A stretch of DNA of 64,000 bases from Smittia aterrima (Eukaryota > Arthropoda > Insecta > Diptera > Chironomidae). Positions 1 to 11,697 of the stretch are shown here, one piece after another. The position numbers were made by a program, and so were the translations under genes. Each line of letters starts with the position of its first letter. Positions within the stretch are counted from its first letter, which is position 1. The notes beneath the pieces are model-generated. The model saw nothing but the letters and a program-made list of their open reading frames with translations, was not told where the DNA came from and searched no databases. The stretch covers positions 27,652,001 through 27,716,000 of the forward strand of contig CP093831.1 in assembly GCA_033063855.1 (NCBI GenBank), in the 5' to 3' direction.

Positions 1-1174
1 CCACCAAATCAATCGGTGTCAGATTTGTCAATCCAATTGCGAACAAGTAGCACAAAAGTGAATAAAATGAATTTTTGTTTTAAGAAATTTTGAAAACTTA
101 TAGATTATTTAGAAAATCTAAAAAAATTTTTCATAAATTTTAATTAAAAATTTTTTTATGAATCCATAGAAAACGTTACGTAAAAATTTGAAAAATATTA
201 ATTATTGAAAATATTAAGAAAAAAATGAAAAATAGAAGCGTTTACGTCAGAAATTGAAAACATTAAAAATTTAAAATCTGATTTTTAAAACAATAAATTT
301 TCCATGAATTTTTTGTTTTTTCATATTGACGTAAGAAAGTAGTTTTCGATTTTCATTGAAATTATTAAGTTTTAAAAATAGAGTGAAACAATTAAATATT
401 TAAAAACGATTCGTTTGATTGAAGATGTTTATGAAATTTGAAGTGTTTCAGAAAAAATTGAAAATTCAATAAAAAAATGTTTCAAATTTCGTTAATTTGA
501 GAAATAATGAAAAAATTTAAGAGTCAACATTATTTCACGAAAAAATGAAAGAAGTGAAAAAGAAGATTTATGAAAGCACTGATTTTAGCTGATTCGAAAC
601 TTTTAAAAGTAAAAAAATTGAAATTATTTTTCAGTATTGAAAACCAGGAAAAAAAGTCATTTATAAAAAAAAATAAGAGTAGAACGAATTTTCATAAAAA
701 CCATTGAAAACATAAGATAAAAAATTTAAATTTTTCATAGAAATAATAATTTTTTTTAAAAAATGGCAGCCATTTGCAATTTTTTTGAGAAGAAATAAGA
801 TTTTGATGTTGAAATTTCTTTGACAATTATAGAATAAATGATTATTTGAAAAAAATAAATGAAAATGAAAAAAAAGAAATATAAAAAATATAGATTTTAA
901 AATTTATCGCTGGTATCTTGCTTAAATCCAAGATTTCAATGTCATTTGAAATGTAGCAACTAATTCCGATCAGAAAATTTGCATGACTCACAAGAAGAAA
1001 AATAAATCTGGGAAAATGGAAAACTTTAGTCACAATTACAAATAATAAAGCCTTTTCATTCTACATTTTATTAAATTTTCCTTCAGCGTTGAAAGGATTC
1101 AGAATCTTCCACAAAATTTCAAGAAATTTAACAATTCGAGTTGCATGAACGGAAGGTCCTTCGAGGAATTCCAT
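1..1174 (-). pseudogene. Odorant receptor copy C1, broken in exon 2 and cut by the left edge
   Basis: Exon 1 is 1065-1174 (start codon 1172-1174, 110 nt, begins MEFLEGPSVHATRIVK). The 5' half of exon 2 is about 953-1007 and reads FIFLLVSHANFLIGISCY. The matching 3' half (CYLFAIGLTNLTPIDLV) lies at 1-52. About 900 bp of AT-rich DNA separates the halves, and the six bases gtagca occur on both sides (47-52 and 953-958). Exons 3-5 would lie left of the window. The normal exon 2 donor is not seen next to the right half. This copy is most likely disrupted; a rearrangement between two copies is an alternative. Subfamily A by sequence. Confidence 0.65.
53..952. mobile_element. AT-rich insertion splitting exon 2 of C1
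   Basis: Very AT-rich, no coding potential. Bases around 163-181 (ccatagaaaacgttacgt) match the arms of the foldback element at 2507-4003, and cgtttacgtcagaaa near 239-253 also resembles it, so this may be a related non-autonomous element. No clear terminal inverted repeats are visible. Bases about 893-925 resemble an OR intron 2, so part of the stretch may be decayed OR sequence instead of transposon. Confidence 0.4.
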
Positions 1175-1632
1175 TTCTTTTTTTCCTGAATTACTTTTCA
1201 CGTTTAACTTGGCTCACTGTCAATCGACGACTAAAAGTTGAAATTTAATTTTATTCTGTGAAAAGCAAATTTTTTTAATGAATTATTGAGGAAAATATTT
1301 CTCTTTCGATATTGGCCTAGTGAATGTTTAAATATTTAAAATATGAACATTATACATTCACTGAAATAATTTTATTGAAAACAAGTTTCTGTTACGTTGT
1401 CGGGAAAGGAAAATGCGGATTTTTCCAATCGATGTGAATATCAGTTAAGGCTAACGAAATTCATTCAATAATAATTTTTCATGCATTTGTTTGTGTCTTT
1501 GCACATATGTCATTATTTATTCAATTATAATTTGAAGATTAAAAACCTGATTGAAAACATTTATAACATTCTTTCATTAAGTTTAAAAGTTGTCTTGATA
1601 ATGAAGCGAAATTGTGATAATCGAAGTAATTT
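1175..1632 (-). promoter_or_regulatory. Spacer upstream of C1 with the conserved array module
   Basis: Contains the block found upstream of nearly every copy: a stretch around tggctcactgtcaatcgacgac (about 1209-1230), then the gacctag/aatgtttaaatatt-like segment, aaaataag/aacaagtctctg, and tccaatcgatgtgaatatcag at about 1425-1445. The E-box position reads cacatatg here (1501-1508). The end next to C2 is the 3' flank of that gene. Confidence 0.45.
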
Positions 1633-4448
1633 TTAGTTTGTCGTTTGCAGCAAGGCCAGCAGCGAATAAGAAAATTGTAGAATCTTCAGCAGCGTCTCGA
1701 AGTCGACAGAGTTGAAGATTCCATTAAAACCTTTCAATCGCTGAGCCATGATTAAGATCATGAGATGATTTTTTTGGCCGTTTGCTTTCTGATTGTACCA
1801 TTCGACATCGTAAACAGCTGAAGTTAAGCTCTCAATGCAATTGTTTGTACGATTTCCCATCCAACACAAAATGCAAAGTTGAAAAGATACCATACATACC
1901 ATGACGAACATCGTAGTGGATTGAATTGCAGTGGAGCTTAGAGTGTACAAGCACATCGTGAAAATGAAAGCCGACATTGAAAATTCAATTAAGAAACTGA
2001 ATCTTAAAATCAGCCGAGCTTCGTTCATCCATTCCATGACTCGATAGCTTCGCAAAATTGTATTCTTCACTTGTTCTTTGATCAAATTATCATTTAACTC
2101 TTTACTGTAAAACATTTTCTTAAATTGAAGAGTCAAAGCGTCGATTTCCCAGCACGAAAAGTTCATCAGTAGCAAAATGTATCCAGTGTAAAAATAAAAG
2201 TTCATGAGACCACAGGCTGCCGTTACCGCTTGTGGGATGTATTGAATGAACCACTTTGGAGTCAAGTAAGGGCCAGTGGGGAAATAAATGAAATAGAAGT
2301 TGAGAGGCAACTGAAAGTCATTGACATTTGGAATGAAAAAAACTGAAAAGCAAAGCAAGAAGTTATAAGCGACAGCAATTGCGGCGCTGACAACAGAGAT
2401 TCGAAATTCGTTCTTCATGTAATCAATCGAGAGGGACCAATCGTCGTCATTTGAGCGAAGTTGCAATCTAGAGAAATTCAATGAAATTAAGAAATTAAAT
2501 TTGAACGGGCCTGGCCATACCACACACCGGGTGACCACACACCAACCTATAGATTTTCAGTAGATTTTCTATAGAATCCTATAGATTTTTTATAGAAAAT
2601 CTATAGAAATTTAATGTGTAATTTATGATCTATTAAAATTACATGGGAAATTAATAGATTTTAACTAGAAAAACCATAGAAAACGTTACGTTTCTTACGT
2701 CAAAATTCATAGAAAAAACATTGAAATTCTATAGAAAATCTATGGCTTTTTAAAGAAAGACATGAATTTTCTATAGAATTTCAATGTTTTTTCTATGAAT
2801 TTTGACGTAAGAAACGTAACGTTTTCTATGGTTTTTCTAGTTAAAATCTATTAATTTCCCATGTAATTTTAAAAGATCATAAATTACACATTAAATTTCT
2901 ATAGATTTTCAATGAATTTTTATTGTAGTTTCTATATTTCTGACGTATAAACTTAACGTTTTCTATAGATTTCCTATTTAAAATCCATTAATTTTGAATA
3001 TAATTTAGATGTGAAACTTAATTAAATTTAATTTAAAAAACGATTGGTGGGAGTGTTTAGGGTTTTTCATCCGAAGAATGAAATTAATTTTTTCTTAAAA
3101 GCAGGAGAGGTGAGCAGGGCATAATTAGAATTTTGATTTAGAGTCTTCTTTTCCCAGAATGCGTCACAAAAAAATTTTAAATTTCTTTTACGCATTATCG
3201 GTGAGCTCATAAACCTTCTGTCTCTTTAGTATAAGAACAGCTGACTTCTTAAAGAAAGTGCAAGCTAACACAAGGGCATACATCATTTCAGTTTGATGAA
3301 CTGTGATTTGTTCATAAGTTATTTTGAATATGATGAAACGAGTACACGGATTTCAGAGCTTATAAAATCTGATTAACCTTTTGCAAGCCCTAGTTATGCT
3401 GATTTGAAGCCTTTTTTTACCCAATGTATCTTCCCAAGCACTTTAATCCTTCAAAATGAGTCTAGATTTAAAGTCGAAAGAATACTGAATTGTTTTTCGA
3501 GTTTCGTAGTTTCTAAGGTTTCTAAGATTTTTCTAATTATTTTATATTGAAAATCTATTTATTTCAAATAGAAATTCTATTAATTTTCTATGTATTTTCA
3601 ATATAAAACGTAACGACGTAGAAGTTTGACGTAACTGGTTTTCATAAAAAGTCCATTGAAAATCTATAGAGTTTCTATATAAAACCTATTAATTTTCTAT
3701 TGAAATTCTATTGAATTTACGCTAAAAAGTGGGTGAACACACACCAAAATAAATTTTAGTTTTTTAATGGAAAATCCATAGAATTTCTATCTAGGAAATT
3801 TCTGTTAAAATTTAATAGAAATTCTATAGGAAAAAAATAGAAAATCTATAGAAAACTAATAGGTTTTTAATAGAAAGTAGAAAATATATGGAAAATATAT
3901 AGGAAATTAATAGATTTTTAAATCTATGTATTTTCTATAGAAAATCTACATATTTCCTATAGAATTTCTATAGATTTCCTTGGTGTGTGGTATGGCTAGA
4001 TCCATTTGAACATTTCTTGCCTCTCTTTGACAATTGTATCGATCGTCAATCGAATCCTTTTTCGAAAAATAAGAACAATGACCAAGTAACTAAAAAGACG
4101 AATGGCTTGAACTTTAAAAGTTTTTAATAATTATTAAATCATTCATGGTATCGAGACTTGCTTACGAAGGTATCCAACGGTCTCCACCAACTCAGCCGGT
4201 GTCAGATTTTTCAATCCAATTGCTAACAAGTAGCAACTAATTCCGATCAGAAAATTTGCAAGACCCACGACAAGAAGAATGAAACTGGGAAATGGAAAAT
4301 TTAGTCACAATTTCAAATTTTATATTTTTCCATTTTACAATTTATTAAATTTTCCTTCAGCGTTGAGAGGATTCAGAAACTTCCACAAAATTTCAAGAAA
4401 TTTAACAATTCGAGTTGCATGAACGGAAGGTTCTTTGATGATATTCAT
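1633..4448 (-). CDS. Odorant receptor copy C2 (type A, fused last exon, transposon in intron 3)
   Basis: Seven-transmembrane insect OR, 384 residues predicted. Exons: 4339-4448, 4166-4284, 4021-4111, 1633-2467 (exons 4 and 5 joined, stop 1633-1635). Exon 1 carries EPSVHATRIVK, exon 2 the first membrane segment, exon 3 QAIRLFSYLVIVLIFRKRI. Exon 4 has SVFFIPNVNDFQLP, YFPTGPYLTPKWFIQYIPQ, NFSCWEIDALTLQ, RSYRVMEWMNEAR, CWMGNRTNNCIE and the terminal LKILQFSYSLLALLQTTN. Intron 3 begins with GC (4019-4020, minus-strand donor) and is about 1.55 kb instead of 48 nt because of the element at 2507-4003. Coding frame is intact, but splicing across the foldback is uncertain. Confidence 0.85.
2507..4003. 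mobile_element. Foldback-type non-autonomous DNA transposon with 8-bp target duplication
   Basis: The 8-mer atttgaac flanks the element at 2499-2506 and 4004-4011. Ends are inverted: left GGGCCTGGCCATACCACACA and right (reverse complement) GGATCTAGCCATACCACACA, each continuing CC, about 19 of 22 bases matching. The inside is dominated by ctatagaaaatc-like short palindromic words. It contains a near-perfect hairpin, arms 2595-2739 and 2766-2910. No transposase frame is present. The 8-bp duplication fits hAT-like or P-like elements, but the superfamily is not proven. Confidence 0.8.
2595..2910. repeat. 145-bp-arm inverted repeat (hairpin) inside the transposon
   Basis: Base 2595 pairs with 2910, and 2739 with 2766. 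By eye only one mismatch is seen in the 145-bp arms; the spacer is 26 bp. Being inside intron 3 of C2, it would be transcribed as a long double-stranded RNA stem. Confidence 0.85.
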
Positions 4449-5835
4449 TTTTTTTTTAAAAAAACTTTTCACGTTTAAATTGTCTCACTGTCAATCGACG
4501 ACTAAAAGTTGAAATAAATTCGACCACAAAATAAAGTTTTTAAAATAAAATATTTAAGGATAACTAGGTTACACGGAGGTTATTACCGGCCTATGGCGTA
4601 CAACACCACAATTCTATTCCTTTATAAAAATTTCGTTTCTCTCTAATAAAACACAAAAAAATGTGTTGGGCCGAATTGAATTTTTTCCTACATTGAAAGT
4701 ATTGAACAATGTTCCTGGAACAATGTTTAAAATATTGAACTGCAGAGCTAGACAAAGTTACAAGCAAAAATCGACTTTTTGTATGGAGATTCCAGGTTTT
4801 GGGCCCGTGGGCCTGATCCTGATGAGCTAGCCAAAAATCCTCAAAAGTACTTTTTACAATTTTAATTCTCTATCGACTGGTAAAAAAATCAATTTGCTAG
4901 GTAATTGCGTTCGCGAGTTATCTCAATCACGGACCACGGACAAAGCGACCATAATAGGGTGTTCCAATTTTCATATCGGTTAAATAAATGGAGTGAAAAT
5001 GTTTTTATTTTCGACGGTATTATTTTCGGCTAGTTTTCCTTTGTCTTTTAGGCTGTGAAATGTTCAGAACAAATGTTCAGTTGGATAAGACGATTCGTTA
5101 AATTTCAAAGAGATTCGTCTCGACAAACGGCATAGCCACACGGAAATTTTTTTTAAGAAACATTTAGTTCAATCAATCAATCGAATTGAAGATTCTTCAG
5201 CAGCGTATGTGGCATATTTTCAATAAATTGATCTAGACAATGTTAAAATATTTAACCTGTAGAGCTCGACAGTATCTCAAAACGTTGTCCAATGCAATAA
5301 TAATTTTAAAATAAATTATTCATTAAACTGTGATAATAATTTTTTTTGAAAATGTCGCTGTGTCGATGAAAGGAAATGCGGATTTTTCCAATCGATGAAA
5401 ATATCAGTTTGAAGGGTAACGAAGTTCATTTAATAATTAATTTTTCATACTTTTGTTAGTGTGCCACACGTGCCAATATTTATTATTTCATAAAGATTGA
5501 AAGAACTTAAGTGAAAAAATAAAGATTTAATAAATGGAAAATTCTGTTTTTATTTTGTCGAATCTTAAAAAGAATTTAATGAAAGCAAGAGGTAAAACTT
5601 ATTTTCCATTTCAATTTTAGGATAAAAGCTAAAATAGTCTGAAAGTAATTAAATTATTATTTTCATCTCAGACTATCGCATGATTTGTCCGAACAAGTCT
5701 TTCAAATTTTTCTCAAACATTAAAATAATTTTCCTTGACATAAATATTCATTTGCTCACACCGTGATATTTAGTTTACATTAAGTGAAAAGTTAATTAAA
5801 ACTAAACGACATCTTGCAGAGTTTCAACTAACTTT
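4449..5835. other. Long spacer upstream of C2: repeat debris plus array module
   Basis: About 4560-5160 differs from other spacers. It holds a fragment around 4805-4840 (gatcctgatgagctagccaa) shared with the insertion in intron 2 of C22 near 60211-60246. The array module resumes at about 5220-5480 with an E-box CACGTG at 5467-5472. The end near C3 is a typical 3' flank. No gene is seen. Confidence 0.5.
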
Positions 5836-7195
5836 TTAGTTTGTCGTTTGTAGCAACATCAACAGCGAATAAGTAAATTGCAGAACCTGAAATGAAAATG
5901 TTTAATTAAAAGTACTTAAACTAGAAAATGATCAAACCGTCAGCAATGTCTCGAAGTCAACAGAGTTGAAGATTCCATTGAAGCCTTTCAATCGCTGAGC
6001 CATGATTAAGATCAAAAGAAGATCTTTTCGGTTTTTGGCATTTTGCGTGTACCATTCGACTTCGTAAATTGCTGAAGTTAAGTTCTCAAAGCAAACGTTA
6101 ACACGATTTCCCATCCAACAGAAAATGCAGAGTTGCAGAGATACAACAGAAACCATCACAAACATCGAGGACGATTGAATTGCAGTGGAGCTTAGAGTGT
6201 ACAAGCACATCGTAAAAATGAAAGCTGACATTGAAAATTCAATTAAGAAACTGAATCTTAAAATCAGCCGAGCTTCGTTCATCCATTCCATGACTCGATA
6301 GCTTCGCAAAATTGTTTTCTTCACTTGCTCCTTGATCAAATTGTCTTCAGATCCTTTCAAAAACATTTTCTTAACTTGAAGAGTCAAAGCGTCGATTTCC
6401 CAGCATGAAAAGTTCATGAGCAGCAAAACGTATACAGTGTAAAAATAAAAGATTGTGAGAGCGCAGAATGCCATTATCGCTTGTGGGATGTATTGAATGA
6501 ACCATTTTGGAGTCAAGTAAGAGCCAGTGGGGAAATAAACGAAATAGAAATTATAGGGCAACTGATGGTCATTGACATTTGGAATGAAAAAAACTGAAAA
6601 GCAAATCAAAAAAGTATAAACGACCAGAATTACGGCGCTGACCATCGTGATTCGAAATTCGTTCTTCATGTAATTAATCGAGAGAGACCAATCGTCGTCG
6701 GTTGAGCGAAGTTGCATTCTGTAAGAATTCAATGAAAGTGAGAAATTCAATTTGATGTTTTGTTACCTCTCTTTGACAATTGTGTCGATGGTCGATCGAA
6801 TCCTCTTTCGAAAAATAAGAACAATGCTCAAGTAACAAAAATGGCGACAGGTTTGAACTTTAAAAGAATTTAAAACTTAACAAAACGTTCGCCGCATTGA
6901 GTTTTGCTTACGAAGGTATCCAACGTTCTCCACCACTTCAGCCGGTGTCAGATTTTTCAATCCAATTGTTAGCACGTAGCAACCAATTCCGGTCAGGAAA
7001 TTTGCATGACTCACAAGAAGAAGAATGAAACTGAGAAAGAGAAAACTTTAGTCTCAATTACAAATTTAAAACTTTTTTGTTTCACAAATTATTTAATTTT
7101 CCTTCAGCACTCAGAGGATTCAGAATCTTCCACAAAACTCCCAGAACTTTAACCATTCGAGTTGCATGAACAGAAGGTCCTTCGATGAAATTCAT
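5836..7195 (-). CDS. Odorant receptor copy C3 (type A, five exons)
   Basis: Predicted 383-residue OR. Exons: 7086-7195, 6912-7030, 6767-6857, 5938-6718, 5836-5886. Start MNFIEGPSVHATRMVK. Exon 4 opens with AATG, so the usual Leu before QLRS is Met. Type A marks are SVFFIPNVNDHQLP and YFPTGSYLTPKWFIQYIPQ. The cytoplasmic-loop stretch KKMFLKGSEDNLIKEQV is nearly the same as in C17 (type B), hinting at conversion. Intron 3 is GT-AG, 48 nt, and closed by an in-frame stop. The last exon gives VLQFTYSLLMLLQTTN. Confidence 0.92.
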
Positions 7196-8239
7196 TTCCT
7201 GAATTACTTTTTGCGTTTAACTCGGCTCACTCTCAATCGACGACTGAGAGTTGAAATTGATTCTATCATAGAATTTTATGAAAATCGTTTAGGACGGAGT
7301 CATAATATTTCCGATAAAATATTAAACCTGTAGAGCTCGACAGTATTTCAAACGTTGAACGATGCAATACTGCTTCTAAAATAAATTATTCATTGAAATG
7401 CAAAATTTATTCTGGGAAAGCATTTTCCTTTGAAAATAGGTCGCTGCTATAACGTCAACGGAAAGGGTTGAAAATGCATTAATATTAGTTTGAAGGTTAA
7501 CAAAGGCTTCATACTTTTCAAAAGAAATTAGAAGAAAAAAGAAATTAATTAAATTTGAAATTCGGTATTCGTTCTTCAAATATTAAATCTTCAAAGATTT
7601 CAATGAAAGCAAGAGTTAAAACTTATATTCCACTTCAATTTTAAGATAAAAGTCCTGGAAAAGCTTAAATGCTGAAAATGTCTGTAAAGTAATTAAGAAA
7701 TATTACATATAATATATTACATTAAGTGAAAAGATATCGCGAGTGGATTTTACTTGGTTGTTTGAAGCAAAGCCAGCAGCGCGTAATAAATGAAACAAGT
7801 AGTTGTGCAGTTGTGAACAATCACTTCCACACTCATGCACTGCAACGTTTAATGTTGTGACGTCATGAATGCAGGAAGACTCAGAGCAGTCAACGGCGCA
7901 TTGTCGAACACTACTCTGTCAGTCACGCTAACACACATGTCACATTCCATTGATGTGTTGTTACTTTGGAGTTCGCATGTTGAATAAATTGTGAATAAAA
8001 CTCCAATTAATATTTCCCTCATATACTCCAATCAAAATACGTCGTACGAACGCTGTAGAGGACAATTTCCTAAAATATTGATCTGGTGATTTATTTTTCT
8101 TCATAGAAACTTTTTCCAAACATTCAAATTATTTTTATTAGACATAAATATTTATTTGCTCACACCGAGATATTTAGTTTACATTAAGTGAAAGGTTACT
8201 TAAAACTGAACGACATCTTGCAGAGTTTCAACTAACTTT
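7196..8239. other. Spacer: C3 upstream module and a fossil unit
   Basis: The array module lies at about 7200-7510 (agagctcgacagtatttcaa, aataaattattcattgaaat, attctgggaaagcattttcc). The fossil unit is at about 7727-8078. The rest is 3' flank of C4 with the recurrent tttacattaagtgaaaggtt. Confidence 0.5.
7727..8078 (-). repeat. Fossil spacer unit with orphan last OR exon
   Basis: Recurs about 13 times between genes. On the minus strand it starts around a segment readable as CELQSNNTSMECDMCV and VFDNAPLTALSLPAFM, stops, then ends in YYALLALLQTTK plus stop, which matches the OR last exon (YSLLALLQTTN). Contains a CRE-like TGACGTCA at 7858-7865. It has no attached OR body. The first peptide frame varies between copies, so coding is doubtful. 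Confidence 0.55.
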
Positions 8240-9587
8240 TTAGTTTGTCGTTTGTAGCAACGTCAAGAGCGAATAAGTAAATTGCAGAACCTGGAATGAA
8301 AATGTTTAGTTAAAAGTAATAAACTAGAGAATGATCAAACCGTCAGCAACGTCTTGAAGTCAACAGAGTTGAAGACGCCATTGAAACCTTTCAATCGTTG
8401 AGCCATGATTAAGATTAAGCCATGATTTTTTTGGGCCCTGGCATTTTGCGTGAACCATTCGACTTCGTAGACAGCTGAAGTTAAGTTCTCGATGCAAACG
8501 TTAACGTGATTTCCCATCCAACAGAAAACTGAGAGCTGCACAACTAACAAACAAACCATCGCGAACATTGTTGTCGAATGAAATTCAGAATCGTTTGAGG
8601 AGTACAAGCTCATGCAGATGATTAATGCTGACAGAGAAAATTCAATAAAAAAGCTGAATCTTAAAATAGCCTGAGCTTCGTTCATCCAATCGATGACTCG
8701 ATAGCTTTGTAAAATGGTTTTTCTTATTTGATCTTCGACCAAACTCAATTCTTTGCACAGAAACATTTTCTTAACTTGAAGAGTCAATGCGTCGATTTTA
8801 AAACATGAAAAGTTCATGAGCAGCAAAGTGTATCCAGAATAAAAGTAAAAGAAGGGTAATCCGAAACTCGCAATGATCGCTTGTTGAATGTAATGGATGA
8901 ACCACTTTGGAGTCATGAAGGAATCGAACGGCAAGTAAACGTAATAAAAGTTGTAGAGCAACTGATAGTTATTCAAGTTGTCGAAAAGAAAAGGTGAAAA
9001 GATGACGAAGATGAAACTAAGAATCACTATCACTGCGCTGACAACCGAGATTTTAAATTCTTTTTTCATGTAATCGATCGAAAGCGACCAATCGTCGTCA
9101 GTCGAGCGAAGTTGCAATCTAAAAGAATTCAGTGAAAGTTAAAAATAAAATTTGAACATTTCTTGCCTCTCTTTGACAATCGTGTCCATTGCTCTTTGAA
9201 TCCTGGCATGAAGAAGAAACATGACCGTCATGTTTCCAAAATGGCGATTCATTTGAACTTTTAAATTTTAGAAATTAGAAAATAATCGATAAGAGTTGAA
9301 ATCTTCTTACGGAATATTCCAGCGTTCTCCATAAACTCAATCGCTGTTAGACTTTCAGAGATTATTAAATAAGAGCTGATTCCGATCATAAGATTCGCAT
9401 GACTTATTAGATGAAGAATGAAGCTGAAAAAAAAACTTAAGTCACAATTAAAAAAATTAAGAACTTTTTCATTTTACAAAATATTAAATTTTCCTCCAGC
9501 ATTGAGTGGATTCAGAAACTTCCACATAACTTCAAGAAATTTAACCATTCGAGTTGCATGAACGGAAGGTCCTTCGATAATTTCCAT
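8240..9587 (-). CDS. Odorant receptor copy C4 (type B, five exons)
   Basis: Predicted 380-residue OR. Exons: 9478-9587, 9311-9423, 9167-9257, 8341-9118, 8240-8290. Short 113-nt exon 2 (LIISESLTAIEF type). Exon 4 has SPFLFDNLNNYQLL, YLPFDSFMTPKWFIHYIQQ, NFSCFKIDALTLQVKKMF, the loop LCKELSLVEDQIRK and SLYSSNDSEFHS. Trp in the usual CWEI is Phe. The intron 3 donor is GC (9165-9166); the 48-nt intron contains an in-frame stop, so it must be spliced for a full product. Confidence 0.92.
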
Positions 9588-11163
9588 TTTTCAATTTTAG
9601 GTCTTACTAGGCTAACAGTCAGTCGACGAATGAGAGTTTCAATTTAATTCAATCATGAAAACAAATTTTTTAAATGAATAAAAATATTTTTTCCTATACT
9701 GACCTAGACAATGTAAAAATATTAAAATATTAACCTGTAGAGCTGGACAGTATTTCAAACGTTGTACGATGCAATGTAGTCAATACTGTTATTAAAATAA
9801 ATTATTAAATGAAATGTAAAATGTATTCTGGGAAAGCTTTTTCCTTTGAAAGTAGATCGCTATTACGTTCTCGGAAAGGGTTGGAAATGCATCAATATTA
9901 GTTCGAGGGTAACAAAGGCTTCATACATTTTGTTTCATCCATTTTGTGCATGTCATACGTTCGAGACTCGAACTTCGAGTAATTTTTGCGCATTTTTCTT
10001 CTTTAAAAGAAATATGCCTTCTTCGCCGCATACGCCGAGACATGAATATTACATTAAGTGAAAGGACATAGCGAGTGGATTTTACTTGGTTGTTTGAAGC
10101 AAAGCCAGCAGCGCGTAATAAATGAAACAAGTTGTTGTGCAGTTGTGTACAGTCACTTCTACACTCATGCAACGTTTAATGTTTTAACGTCATGACTACA
10201 GGAAGACTCAGAGCAGTCAACGGCGCATTGTCGAACACTACTGTGTCAGTCATTCTAACACAAATTCCGCATTTCATTGATGTGTTTTTACTTGAGAGTT
10301 CGCATGATGAGTGAAATGTGAATAAAAGTTTCACTTTTATACTCCAACAGAAATACATCGTTTGAAGTTTGAACGCTGTAGAGGACAATTTCCTAAAATA
10401 TTGCCCTGGTTAAATCAAGAACATGTATAACTCTGAATCAGCTCAGAATATTCAAGGAGTTCAACTGTGCTGCTTACCAGCACAAATACTGAGCATTCCA
10501 AGTTCGCAAAATTTCGTTTTTGAGTTGTTTCTGAAATCGTATGAAGAGTACCAAAGGGAAGGGGTTTTGCTGCACATTTTTAATAAAACTCGTCCTTATT
10601 TTTCATTTCATCCTTCAAGCGCAGAACTTGACCTTCAATAATATTTCAATTGAATTATTAATCAGATGTATTGTAAAATTCTTTTGCAAGCTCTTTTTAT
10701 TCTCATTTATAATTTATTCACCTTGCATACGAAACCTCACAAATTGTGAGACACAATACAGTTCTCAATCAAAAATCGGATTGACCTAGACAATGTCTAA
10801 CACATTGAACCTGTTGAGCTGGACGGTTTTTTGAAACGTTGTCCGATGCACTACTTTTTTTTAAATAAATTATTCATTGAAATGTAAAATTTATTCTGGG
10901 AAAGCATTTTTCCTTGACAGTAAGTCGCAGTGACTAGACGAAAAGGGTTGGAAATTCGATATTTTTCCAATCGATGTATGTAATATTGAAGGCTATCAAC
11001 GTTCATACTTTTGTGTTTTGTTGATGCCTTGCATACGTGACTTTATTTACTCAATTATTACATAAGCTTGAAAAGCTGAAAAAAAGTGGGACATTCTTTA
11101 AAAAAGAAATCGCTTAAGTGTCTCGATAAAAAGTTGAGGCGATATTTTAATATCAGAGTAATT
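9588..11163. other. Spacer: C4 module, fossil unit and a second module
   Basis: The array module for C4 is at about 9600-9950. The fossil unit is at about 10051-10408 (YYALLALLQTTK remnant near 10080-10130). About 10420-10790 is sequence also found near 47010-47130 and 61720-61800 (aatattcaaggag, accagcacaaatactgagca). A second module is at about 10785-11040, left over from a lost gene. No coding gene is supported. Confidence 0.5.
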
Positions 11164-11349
11164 TTAGTTTGTCGTCCGTAGCAAAGTCAGAAGCGAATAA
11201 GTGAATCGAAAAATCTGAAATTAAAAGTCTTTAGAAAAAAAAACTTTACAAAATATTTAATTTTCCTTTGTCATTTAAAGGATTCAGAAACTTCCAGAAA
11301 ATTCAATCATTCGAGTTGCATGAACGGAAGGTCCTTCGATGAATTCCAT
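11164..11349 (-). pseudogene. OR relic P1: last exon joined to first exon
   Basis: An intact 51-nt exon 5 (11164-11214, IFRFTYSLLTLLRTTN plus stop) is followed after only about 35 bp of intron-like DNA by an exon 1 (11250-11349, start codon 11347-11349). That exon 1 is 100 nt instead of 110, a 10-nt loss that shifts frame. Exons 2-4 are missing, as expected from a deletion running from intron 1 into intron 4. Confidence 0.85.
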
Positions 11350-11697
11350 TTCTGCTTTTCGGTCTAACCATCGAACGAAGAATGAGAGTTTAAATAAATA
11401 TTGTGAGAAGCAAATTTTTCAAATGAAATATTAAAGAATAAAATAATTTTTCTTTCGATATTGAATTAGAGAATGTTTAAATATTTCAAATATTGTACAA
11501 TAAATTATTCATTGAAGCATTTTACTTTGAAAACAAGTCTCTGTGACGATGTCGAGAAAGGGAAGTGCAAATTTTTCCAATCGATGTAAATATTAGTTTG
11601 AAGGTTAACAAAGTTCGTTTAAATATTTATTTCATAACAAATTTTAAATTTGGAACATAATTTTAAAAGAAGTTTATCTCAGATAAATTATCTGTTA
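11350..11697. other. Spacer upstream of P1
   Basis: Typical short module: tcgaacgaagaatgag, aatgtttaaatatttc, ccaatcgatgtaaatattag, then the 3' flank of C5. No gene is seen. Confidence 0.45.

Noticed and set aside
842..1033. Small separate membrane protein gene
   Set aside because: It is the 5' half of an OR exon 2 (SHANFLIGISCY) running into intron-like or inserted DNA.
2468..2538. Open extension of C2 exon 4 toward a Met at 2538
   Set aside because: It is intron 3 and transposon end; the exon boundary at 2467 matches all paralogs.
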